Source: Arthrobacter sp. ok362 (GTDB lineage Bacteria > Actinomycetota > Actinomycetes > Actinomycetales > Micrococcaceae). From it: a stretch of 64,000 bases of DNA. Location: the NCBI RefSeq assembly GCF_900102785.1, contig NZ_FNGC01000008.1, positions 1 to 64,000 on the forward strand. The letters run 5' to 3'. How positions within the stretch are numbered: position 1 is the first letter of the stretch; each line of letters opens with the position of its first letter. The notes under the pieces were generated by a model, which was not told the DNA's origin, did not search any database, and worked only from the letters and a program-made list of their open reading frames with translations. This document shows positions 37,012 to 43,729 of the stretch, piece after piece. A program made the translations under genes and the position numbers.

Positions 37012-37080
37012 GTCGTCAGTTCGCAGGAAGCTGGGAAAGAGCCCCGGAAATCGTTGATTTCCGGGGCTCTGTCGTTGACC
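37012..37080 (+). repeat. attR-like degenerate copy of the tRNA-Thr 3' end and terminator
   Basis: GTCGTCAGTTCG then CAGGAAGCT, with about six T-arm bases missing, then GGAAAGA and a perfect 15-bp terminator stem (37038-37070). The whole matches 31529-31604. Relative to the left copy the stem changes in a paired way (AACCCCC/GGGGGTT versus AGCCCC/GGGGCT), so base pairing is kept although the tRNA part is ruined. Confidence 0.65.
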
Positions 37081-37126
37081 CCGGCGTATGCCGGATATTG
37101 GTCCCGGTTCCGCACGCTCACTTCGG

Positions 37127-37423
37127 TCAGGCGCCCGCTCCCGGGGTGAAGTAATTGTGGACGTCCAGATACTTCACGGTGGGCGGCGCGGGGACACCGA
37201 CTTCGGCAGTGAACGGGCCGATCTGGTCCTTCGCGAAGGCGTCGTAGAGCTCCCTCGTCTGCCATAGGTCGGTGACGAGGATCCCGTCGTCGGTGGCGGC
37301 CACCCAGTGCCCGAGGGCGCCGGCCGGCGCGGGCCCTCTCGGCGTAAGGCCCATCTTGCCAATAATTTGGTCGTATTGCTCCAGCGTGGCACCGGCAAAT
37401 TCCATGATGACTGCGACGGCCAT
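37127..37423 (-). CDS. Small dimeric alpha/beta-barrel protein (ABM/YdhR-like)
   Basis: A 98-residue protein starting MAVAVIMEFAGATLEQYDQI, with the ATG preceded by GAGGAGA. The single-domain pattern (strand, E-x-Y-D-x-I helix, HWVAATDDGILVTDLWQTRE) is typical of ferredoxin-like alpha/beta-barrel proteins related to antibiotic-biosynthesis monooxygenases and often seen in actinobacteria. The substrate is unknown; it may bind a small ligand rather than act as an oxygenase. Confidence 0.6.
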   Translation of the reverse strand: MAVAVIMEFAGATLEQYDQIIGKMGLTPRGPAPAGALGHWVAATDDGILVTDLWQTRELYDAFAKDQIGPFTAEVGVPAPPTVKYLDVHNYFTPGAGA

Positions 37424-37715
37424 TGTCTTCTCCTCACAGGCGGCAGGCCGCAAGGCAACGGCCTGCGGTTGGTTTGATACGGCACGGTCTACGCCCGAGC
37501 CGGGCAGTCGTCAATACGTTGCGGAGTGAGGGCATCGTGAGTCCCGCGAACCGCCGATGTCACCCAGGACAATGCCGAGCGTGCTGACGAAAAAAGGTGG
37601 CACCTGCGCTGCGGCAAGAACCACTTTGGTCAAAATTTCCTTCCATGCCTCGACGCGGCCATAGGGGCCTGACCTGCGTATTGTCTTTTTTCAGACCGTC
37701 CGCCAGCCTTAGGGA

Positions 37716-39078
37716 ATGGAACGGCCCGGGCGCAGGCTGCCAGCCCGCCAGCAGGAAATCCCGCCATCGCGGTCCGGAGGCCACCTCGATAAGCGGCGGC
37801 GTCGGCTGTGGGGCCCGGTTGTCGGTTTCGGCCTGGTCAGCCTCGCCACGGACATGGTGTCCGACGGCGCCCGCCCGCTGGGAGGTCCCCTGCTCGCCCA
37901 GCTCGGCGCGTCGGCGCTATTCGTCGGTCTGGTGACCGGCGCCGCGGAGGCCGCGTCCCAGGGACTCCGGCTGGTGTTCGGTCCCTGGGCGGACCGCACC
38001 GGGAGGTACTGGACGTTCACGATGGCCGGGTATGCGCTCACGGCGGTGTGCGTCCCGCTGCTGGCGTTGACGCCCCTGGCGGGAACCGCCGGGCTGGCCC
38101 TGGCGGCCGTGCTCATCATTGGCGACAGGGTTGGCAAAGCCGTCCGCAGCCCGGCGAAAACCGTGCTGCTTGCTGCCGCCGCGACGCCGGTTGGCCGGGG
38201 CCGCGGCTTCGCCGTCCACAAATCCTTTGATTTGGCCGGGGCGCTCCTGGGCCCGTTGCTCGTTTCGGCGGTGCTGGTTGCCAGCGGCTCGCTGCCGGCG
38301 GCGTTTGCCGTGCTCGTCATTCCGGCGGTGGCGGCGCTGGCGATTCTCGTTTGGTTGCGTCGCCGCGTCCGGGACCCCGCCGCCGACTCGGCGCCCGACG
38401 CCGGCCCCGGCAGCGTCCCGGGCCCGGACGCCGTGAGGCGCGGTTCGGACCCAAGTTCGGCGCCGGCCCACGGGAGGGCCGCCGGCCGACCGGCGTCGGC
38501 GATCTCCGGCTCCTTCATTTTGTTTGCGGCGGCCGCATTTCTTTTGGAGCGCCGGGCTGGTGGCCTTCGGCGTCATCTCCTACCATCTGACGGCCGCCGT
38601 GGCCGTGCCCGTCGCGGTGGTTCCACTGCTGTACGCCGGCGCCATGGGGGCGGGCGCCGTCGGGGCCCTCGCCAGTGGCGTCGTTTACGATCGCGCCGGG
38701 GCGGCCGTGCTCCTGGCGCTGCCCGTGCTGATCACGGGGGTGCCGGTTCTGGCCCTGGCGCCGAGCGCCGGGCTCGTTCTGGCTGGCGTCCTGGTGTGGG
38801 GCGCCGCCACGGGCATCCAGGACTCCACGGTCAAGGCGTTGGTCGCCGATCTGGTGCCCCAGCCCCGGCAGGGCACGGCGTACGGGGTGTTCGCGGCGTT
38901 CGAGGGGGCCGGCGCGTTGGTCGGCGGGGCCCTGTACGGGTCGCTCTACAGCGCGCGGCCGGCGCTCATCATTACCGTCGCCGCACTCCAGGCGACGGCC
39001 CTGGTCCTGCTGCTCGTAACGCTGCGCAGGGCCCGGCGCGCGTCACCGGGTCACGGGCCCGCCTATGGGCGGACTTAG
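37716..39078 (+). pseudogene. MFS transporter, broken by a +1 frameshift
   Basis: Residues up to about 38535 form the N-terminal half of a 12-helix MFS transporter (VVGFGLVSLATDMVSDGARP; FGPWADRTGRYW; GDRVGKAVRSPAKT, an A-motif-like loop). The remaining helices (FWSAGLVAFGVISYHLTAAV to the end) are in the next frame. One extra base in the T-rich stretch ATTTCTTTT near 38530 explains the shift; removing one T restores AFFWSAG. Either a real pseudogene or a sequencing error. The substrate is unknown. A leading ~30 residues are basic and not transporter-like. Confidence 0.75.
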
Positions 39079-39548
39079 CGCGCCCAGACGGACACCGCGC
39101 CCGAATGCCCCGTGATGATGCTCTGGTAGACGAAGAAGGCCCCTGTCACGGCGCCGGCAATCAGGAGCGCCACTCGGACAGCCCGGTTGTCCCGAAGTCC
39201 GCCGAGGAACACCAGCCTCCGGCCGAAGGGCTCATACGTGACCACCAGCATCGCCGCGACCAGGACGAAAAAGATCACGGAAACCACTTTGAGCACATCG
39301 CCCTGCTGGGCGTGCTCGTGAAGCAGGGCCGACGCCGGTCGTGCCTTCTCCAACTGCTCGCCTGCCTGCGCCGTCAGCAGTGTCACCGGCACCAGCCCCA
39401 ACGACAATACGCCCAAAGGCCAGGCCAGGTAGGTCCGCCAGCGCAGTGCCACGGCATAGACGATGGCGCCCAGGCCTGCGATCGGCGCGAGCACCACCAC
39501 GGCGTGGACGAGCAGGACGTGGGCTGGTAGCCCGCCAATTTCGATCAA
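39075..39548 (-). CDS. DUF2231-like four-helix membrane protein
   Basis: A 157-residue protein with four predicted transmembrane helices. It starts IEIGGLPAHVLLVHAVVVLAP, resembling the LP-(A/L)-H-P-(L/M)-L-V-H opening of DUF2231 proteins. TTG at 39548 is preferred: GGAGGAG lies seven bases upstream, while the open frame beyond lacks a site. A cytosolic or periplasmic HEHAQQGDVLK loop holds two His, possibly metal-binding. It overlaps the end of the MFS gene by 4 bp on the other strand. Confidence 0.65.
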   Translation of the reverse strand: MIEIGGLPAHVLLVHAVVVLAPIAGLGAIVYAVALRWRTYLAWPLGVLSLGLVPVTLLTAQAGEQLEKARPASALLHEHAQQGDVLKVVSVIFFVLVAAMLVVTYEPFGRRLVFLGGLRDNRAVRVALLIAGAVTGAFFVYQSIITGHSGAVSVWAR

Positions 39549-39640
39549 GTGAACACTCCTCCGCAACCTGGCGCCGCCTGGTCTCATGACGGGGCCGCGA
39601 GCTGGGCGTTCGTGGCGGGCCGGACTCCTATGATTCTTGC

Positions 39641-40675
39641 ATGGGAACGCGGGAACTTGAGGGCATTGCCGGGCCGCTGTATGCATTGCCGTACGGCGAG
39701 TTCGTCGCGGCAAGAACGGCTGCGGCCAAAGACGTCAGCGCCGTTGGCCTCACGGCGGCCGGGCAGCGTGCCCTGGCGGCCGAAGTCCGGGCACTGCCCA
39801 AACCGTCGGTGGCGGCGTGGGCGGTGAACATGCTGGCGGCACACAACCCCGAAATTCTGCGGGAGCTGGCCGGACTGGGAACGTCGATGCAGGCCGCGCA
39901 GGACGCCCTGGATGCAGTCGACCTCCGCCGCCTCGCACAGCAGCGGCGCCAGCTCCTCGCAGGCGCCGTAAAGACGGCACACGCCCTGGCGGCCCAGCAG
40001 GGACGGGCCATCAGCGCCGCCGTGGCGACAGAAGTGGAGCAGACGCTGCGTGCCGCCACCGCCGACCCCGGGGCCGCAGCTGCCGTGCAGAGCGGCTGCC
40101 TGCTCCGGGCGCTCTCGGCGGACGGGGTCGACGTCGTCGATCTCGCCGGCGCTGTGGCTGTCCCGGGGAGCCACGCGGCCGCGGTAACCGGTACTGGAAC
40201 CGCGCGGGAAACGGCCGCCGTCCGCGGGACAGAACCAGTGACCGGCGCCCGCGGGACCGAACCGGCGGCCCGGGCCGCACATCGCGGCGAGGGTGCCGGC
40301 GGAAAGCCAACGGAACAGCCCCGCCTCCGGGCCGTCGGGAAAGCACGGGCAACGCCCACGCCGTCGGCGGTGGAACGGGCGCGGGCCGGCCTGGAAGCGG
40401 CCGAAGAGGCCGCCGCCGAGGCCGACGGGGAAGCACGCCGCGCGGCCGCGGAGCTGGCGGAGGCGACGGCGGAAAGCACCCGGCTGGCCGATGAGGCACG
40501 CGAACTCAGGCGGCGTCTGGACGTAGTTGAAGCCGAGCTCAAGGGAGCACGGAAGCGTCACGAGCTGTCGGCGGCCCTGGCGCAGCAGTCAGCACGGGCC
40601 GCCGACCGGCAACGCCGCAAGGAAGTCCTGGCGCGGGAACGTGTGCTGCGGCTCGGCAACACGCCGGAGGGGTGA
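39641..40675 (+). CDS. Conserved actinobacterial hypothetical protein with coiled coil
   Basis: A 344-residue Ala/Arg/Glu-rich protein. The N-terminal domain (~8-150) has LYALPYGEFVAARTAAAK and ALPKPSVAAWAVNMLA, a pattern found in many uncharacterised actinobacterial proteins. A low-complexity Gly/Thr/Ala linker (~175-225) leads to a long helical, probably coiled-coil C terminus (~240-340). No catalytic motif is seen. It may be a structural or nucleoid-related protein, but that is speculation. Confidence 0.65.
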   Translation: MGTRELEGIAGPLYALPYGEFVAARTAAAKDVSAVGLTAAGQRALAAEVRALPKPSVAAWAVNMLAAHNPEILRELAGLGTSMQAAQDALDAVDLRRLAQQRRQLLAGAVKTAHALAAQQGRAISAAVATEVEQTLRAATADPGAAAAVQSGCLLRALSADGVDVVDLAGAVAVPGSHAAAVTGTGTARETAAVRGTEPVTGARGTEPAARAAHRGEGAGGKPTEQPRLRAVGKARATPTPSAVERARAGLEAAEEAAAEADGEARRAAAELAEATAESTRLADEARELRRRLDVVEAELKGARKRHELSAALAQQSARAADRQRRKEVLARERVLRLGNTPEG

Positions 40676-40711
40676 AGTCTTACTGTCGGAGGTCGGCTGC
40701 ACACTGGAATC

Positions 40712-40957
40712 ATGGAGAACAACCAGAATTTCCAGCAGAGTTTCCACCAGGATTTCGGGCCGGATTTCAACGGCGCACAGGATGGCGAACTGTATTTCAC
40801 GGTCACCTACCTGGACACCGACTGCGGCCGGATCCGCACCGAGAGCTTCGATGACGCTGCCGCCGCGGACCGCTTCGCCAGCCGGTGCATCGCGGGCGAA
40901 GACGGCTGGGCCGTCGTCGATGCAATCCCGGCGAAAGAGCGCCGGGCAGCCGCCTGA
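40712..40957 (+). CDS. Small hypothetical protein
   Basis: An 81-residue acidic protein beginning MENNQNFQQSFHQDFG, with TYLDTDCGRIRTESFDD near the middle. The ribosome-binding site is weak. The N terminus is Gln/Phe-rich and repetitive. It sits 36 bp after the previous gene in the same orientation and may be cotranscribed. No known family. Confidence 0.5.
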   Translation: MENNQNFQQSFHQDFGPDFNGAQDGELYFTVTYLDTDCGRIRTESFDDAAAADRFASRCIAGEDGWAVVDAIPAKERRAAA

Positions 40958-40990
40958 CGCCGGAGCAATTCCGGATCGGCGCCTAGATCC

Positions 40991-41090
40991 GGGGTGCCAC
41001 ACAGTCCCGGGGCGTCACAGTCCCGGTGGGGAGCCGCAGTCCCGGGGTGCCACAGTCCCGGGGCGTCACAGTCCCGACGGGCGTCACGGT
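40991..41090. repeat. Tandem GC-rich direct repeats
   Basis: A ~53-bp unit (starting GGGGTGCCACA, with sub-repeats of CACAGTCCCGGGG) occurs twice in tandem, with a third partial CGTCACGGTCGCGG copy. It lies between the small hypothetical gene and the aldo/keto reductase terminator and encodes nothing credible. Confidence 0.7.
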
Positions 41091-41133
41091 CGCGGCGGGA
41101 ACGGGGCCGCGCGAATGGTCCTGGGCGCAGAAA

Positions 41134-41163
41134 GGGCCTCCACCCCGTACGGGGTGAAGGCCC
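41134..41163 (-). terminator. Terminator of the aldo/keto reductase gene
   Basis: Stem GGGCCT-CACCCC / GGGGTG-AGGCCC with a GTAC loop, followed on the minus strand by TTTCT. It lies 43 bp beyond the stop codon. Confidence 0.75.
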
Positions 41164-41205
41164 TGTGCGAACGTCGGCTGGCCGCCTGCGTCGTGGGACT
41201 GTTGC

Positions 41206-42051
41206 TTAGGCGAAGTCGGAGACAGCCGGATCCGGGCCGATCCGGCCGGCGCCTTCCGCGGAACGGTCCAGTCCGTTGATGGCCTGGATGTCGGTCTCGT
41301 CGAGGGTGACGTCCAGTGCCGCGTAGTTCTCGCGGATCCGGGACTCAGTGACCGACTTCGGGATGACCACGTTGCCGATGGCCAGGTGCCACGCGATGAC
41401 AACCTGGGCCGGCGTGGCGCCGTGCTTGGCGGCAATCTCGGAAATGATGGCGCTCTCGAGGAGCTCCCCGCCCTGACCCAGCGGCGACCAGGCCTGGGTG
41501 AGGATGCCCTTGGACGCGTTGAATTCGCGCAGTTCGGCCTGGCTGAAGAAGGGGTGCAGCTCGACCTGGTTGATGGCCGGAACCACGCCGGTCTCATCGA
41601 TCAGGCGTTGCAGGCCCTCCTTGGTGAAGTTGGAGACGCCAATGGTCTTCACCCGGCCCTGCTTCTGGAGCTCGATGAGGGCCTTCCAGGTGTCGACGTA
41701 TTTGTCCTGCTTGGGCTGCATCCAGTGGATCAGGTACAGGTCCAGGGTCTGGAGGCCCAGCCGCTCCATGGACTCCTCGAACGCCTTCAGGGTGGACTCG
41801 TAGCCCTGGTCCGCGTTCCACAGCTTAGTGGTGATGAAAATTTCCTCGGGCTTCAGGCCGGAACGCTCAATGGCGCGGCCCACGCCTGCTTCGTTGCCGT
41901 AGATCTTTGCCGTGTCGATGTGGCGGAAGCCGGCCTCAAACGCCTGCACAACCACCTTTTCGGCCACATCATCTTCAACCTGCCACACCCCGTAGCCAAG
42001 CTGGGGGATGGTGTTGCCGTCATTGAAAGTCAGTTCCGGTGAAAAAGTCAT
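41206..42051 (-). CDS. Aldo/keto reductase (2,5-diketo-D-gluconate reductase-like)
   Basis: A 281-residue NADPH-dependent aldo/keto reductase. The catalytic tetrad D46, Y51, K76 and H109 is visible in FRHIDTAKIYGNE, FITTKLWN and LYLIHW. The NADPH motif near the C terminus is IPKSVTESRIRENYAAL. Length and motifs fit AKR5-type bacterial enzymes. The physiological substrate is unknown. It is monocistronic with its own terminator. Confidence 0.92.
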   Translation of the reverse strand: MTFSPELTFNDGNTIPQLGYGVWQVEDDVAEKVVVQAFEAGFRHIDTAKIYGNEAGVGRAIERSGLKPEEIFITTKLWNADQGYESTLKAFEESMERLGLQTLDLYLIHWMQPKQDKYVDTWKALIELQKQGRVKTIGVSNFTKEGLQRLIDETGVVPAINQVELHPFFSQAELREFNASKGILTQAWSPLGQGGELLESAIISEIAAKHGATPAQVVIAWHLAIGNVVIPKSVTESRIRENYAALDVTLDETDIQAINGLDRSAEGAGRIGPDPAVSDFA

Positions 42052-42191
42052 ATAAGTATCCTGCCAACATCGGCGCCGTCCAGCCAGCGTCTGGGCCCAG
42101 CTAAGCTAGGCGCGTAACCGGGAATACCCAGGAGACAGAGAATCCCAGGACCGCCGGCAAGCCACCGCCGGGCGCCAGTGAGCGGAACGGC

Positions 42192-42659
42192 TCAGGCCGC
42201 CGTCGGCCCGTTGCCGTCAGCCTCCGCAAGCCGCCGCTCGGCGTCGTGGACCTGTTCCAGGACGGAATCGGCGCGCCGCCGCACGGACGCTGCCCCCACC
42301 GGAACCGGCCCAACAGCGAGCCGGAGCATCGCGGCCGCCTCAGCCGTCATGGCCAGCGAATTGCCTGCTGTCGACAGGGCCCGGTGAACCCCTGCCAGGG
42401 GCCCCGGGATATCCAATCCATTGCTGGGAAACCGCCGCTGTGCCTCCACGCAGACCTGCCGCACGCGGGGCGCGAGGGCGGAGAGCTGGTTCGCGATGTC
42501 GACTAGCTCGCCGTACAGCGCTTCGTCCTCGACCCCCTCAAGGACCTGGTGGTAGCGGTCAAGTCCGCGGTTGAACCGGTCATGGGCGCGCCGCCAGAGG
42601 CCCTTGCCGAGTTCGGCGTCGTCCCTGCGGCCTTGCCGTGCTGCGCTGAAGAAGCCCAA
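42192..42659 (-). CDS. Conserved hypothetical protein downstream of bpa
   Basis: A 155-residue, mostly helical soluble protein (GLWRRAHDRFNRGLDRYHQVLEG). It starts at ATG seven bases after the bpa stop and is surely cotranscribed with it. It has no membrane segment, signal peptide or known motif. The tight pairing with a proteasome activator hints at a role near protein turnover, but the sequence does not show one. Confidence 0.6.
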   Translation of the reverse strand: MGFFSAARQGRRDDAELGKGLWRRAHDRFNRGLDRYHQVLEGVEDEALYGELVDIANQLSALAPRVRQVCVEAQRRFPSNGLDIPGPLAGVHRALSTAGNSLAMTAEAAAMLRLAVGPVPVGAASVRRRADSVLEQVHDAERRLAEADGNGPTAA

Positions 42660-42666
42660 GGTCGCG

Positions 42667-43341
42667 CTAAAGGTACTGGCCCGGACCGTGGTCCGGCTCC
42701 GCGGGCTCGGACGGCTCCGAGGAATCCGCGCCGCGACGCGGCGCAGCGGCCCGGACCGGTTCGCCGTTCTCCCCGATGATGACGCCCGGTGCGATTACTG
42801 TTCCGGGCGGCAGCTGGCGCAGCTGCATCTGGGCGTAGGTGTGCTCCCTGGCGGCGTGCTGCGCCGCGATGGCCGTCTGAATGCCGTGGAAAAGTCCCTC
42901 AAGCCAGCCGACCAGCTGGGCCTGCGCTATCCTCAGTTCCGCGTCGGAGGGTGTGGCGTTCTCCGTAAAGGGAAGGTTGATCCGTTCGAGCTCCTCAACG
43001 AGCTCCGGGGCCAGTCCGTCCTCGAGTTCCTTGATGGAACGGTCGTGGATTTCAGCGAGCCGGACGCGGGCCGCGTCGTCCAGGGGCGCAGACTTCACCT
43101 CCTCCAGCAGTTGCTTGACCATCGTGCCGATCCGCATGACCTTCGCGGGTTGGTCCACCAGGTCCTGAACTTGACTTCCCCGGAGCGGCCCGGGCTTTGA
43201 GCCGGGCGCACCGGCTTGGCCGGCCGCCGCCCCTGGTGGTGCCAACGGCGTACCGGGCAGGGTGTCGTCCAGGGGCGTGCCTTCGACGGGGACGTCGTCG
43301 GCAGTTTGGGCGCCGGGCTGAGTGTCGTGCTGATCGCTCAT
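42667..43341 (-). CDS. bpa: Bacterial proteasome activator Bpa/PafE
   Basis: An ATP-independent ring activator that opens the gate of the 20S proteasome. The 224-residue protein has a disordered Pro/Ala-rich N terminus, a central four-helix core (KVMRIGTMVKQLLEEVKSAP, INLPFTENATPSDAELRIAQ, LVGWLEGLFHGIQTAIAAQ) and the diagnostic C-terminal GQYL motif, which docks into proteasome pockets. The presence of Bpa implies that the organism encodes a 20S proteasome elsewhere. M. tuberculosis PafE (Rv3780) is the characterised relative. Confidence 0.95.
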   Translation of the reverse strand: MSDQHDTQPGAQTADDVPVEGTPLDDTLPGTPLAPPGAAAGQAGAPGSKPGPLRGSQVQDLVDQPAKVMRIGTMVKQLLEEVKSAPLDDAARVRLAEIHDRSIKELEDGLAPELVEELERINLPFTENATPSDAELRIAQAQLVGWLEGLFHGIQTAIAAQHAAREHTYAQMQLRQLPPGTVIAPGVIIGENGEPVRAAAPRRGADSSEPSEPAEPDHGPGQYL

Positions 43342-43455
43342 GGCTTCATACTCTCACGCGCCGGGCGACGCGGACCCGGCGTCCGCCGGAAGCGGAGGGG
43401 GCGGCGTCGGACACTCTCGTGCTCGACGCCGCCCTCCCCCGGCCCCCGTCGGACA

Positions 43456-43511
43456 CCGCTCAACAGCGCCCGCTCAACAGCGCCCGCTCAGCAGCACCGG
43501 CTCAACAACAC
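43456..43511. repeat. 14-bp minisatellite, four units
   Basis: CCGCTCAACAGCGC occurs twice exactly (43456, 43470), then as CCGCTCAGCAGCAC and CGGCTCAACAACAC. The last unit overlaps the final codons of the ybdD-like gene. The array lies between bpa and ybdD and may vary in copy number between strains. Confidence 0.85.
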
Positions 43512-43729
43512 CGCCCCTGCGGACTGGTGTCCTGCCGGTCGGTCCGGTCACGCCAGAAATCCCGCTCCGTCAGGGGAGGGCTGGTGTGTCCAGAGGCCTC
43601 ATGGTGCTCCAGGTACTTCTTGTAGGCATCGGCGCCAAGGACTCCGCCGAGGTACCCGGCAAACCCGCGGAACCCGGCAAGTACCGCGTTCACGTCCGGC
43701 TCCGCATCAGTGGTGCCCGGACTTTTCAA
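43502..43729 (-). CDS. YbdD/YjiX-family protein
   Basis: A 75-residue protein with GYLGGVLGADAYKKYLEHHE, the conserved DAYxxYxxHxxxxHP-type core of YbdD/YjiX (DUF466), which accompanies CstA/BtsT pyruvate transporters. It starts at TTG with GGAG six bases upstream and overlaps the cstA 3' end by 23 bp, so it is translationally coupled. Its last codons lie in the 14-bp repeat array. Required with CstA for pyruvate uptake in E. coli (established for YbdD). Confidence 0.85.
   Translation of the reverse strand: MKSPGTTDAEPDVNAVLAGFRGFAGYLGGVLGADAYKKYLEHHEASGHTSPPLTERDFWRDRTDRQDTSPQGRCC

Larger units (their letters stand above)
31529..37080. mobile_element. Decayed genomic island at tRNA-Thr(CGT)
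   Basis: About 5.5 kb lies between the 3' half of tRNA-Thr with its terminator (31529-31604) and an imperfect copy of the same sequence (37012-37080). This is the usual footprint of site-specific integration into a tRNA 3' end. The contents are accessory: an antitoxin relic with a frameshift, gene tails on both strands, a kinase relic, a lipoprotein, a GT51 transglycosylase and small unknown genes. No integrase, excisionase or replication gene is recognisable, so the element is probably immobile. Direct evidence is the repeat and the broken genes; the integration mechanism is inferred. An alternative is a tandem tRNA-Thr duplication followed by decay. Confidence 0.6.

Noticed and set aside
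43456..43511. CRISPR or iteron origin
   Set aside because: Units of 14 bp are directly abutting without spacers, and no replication gene is nearby.
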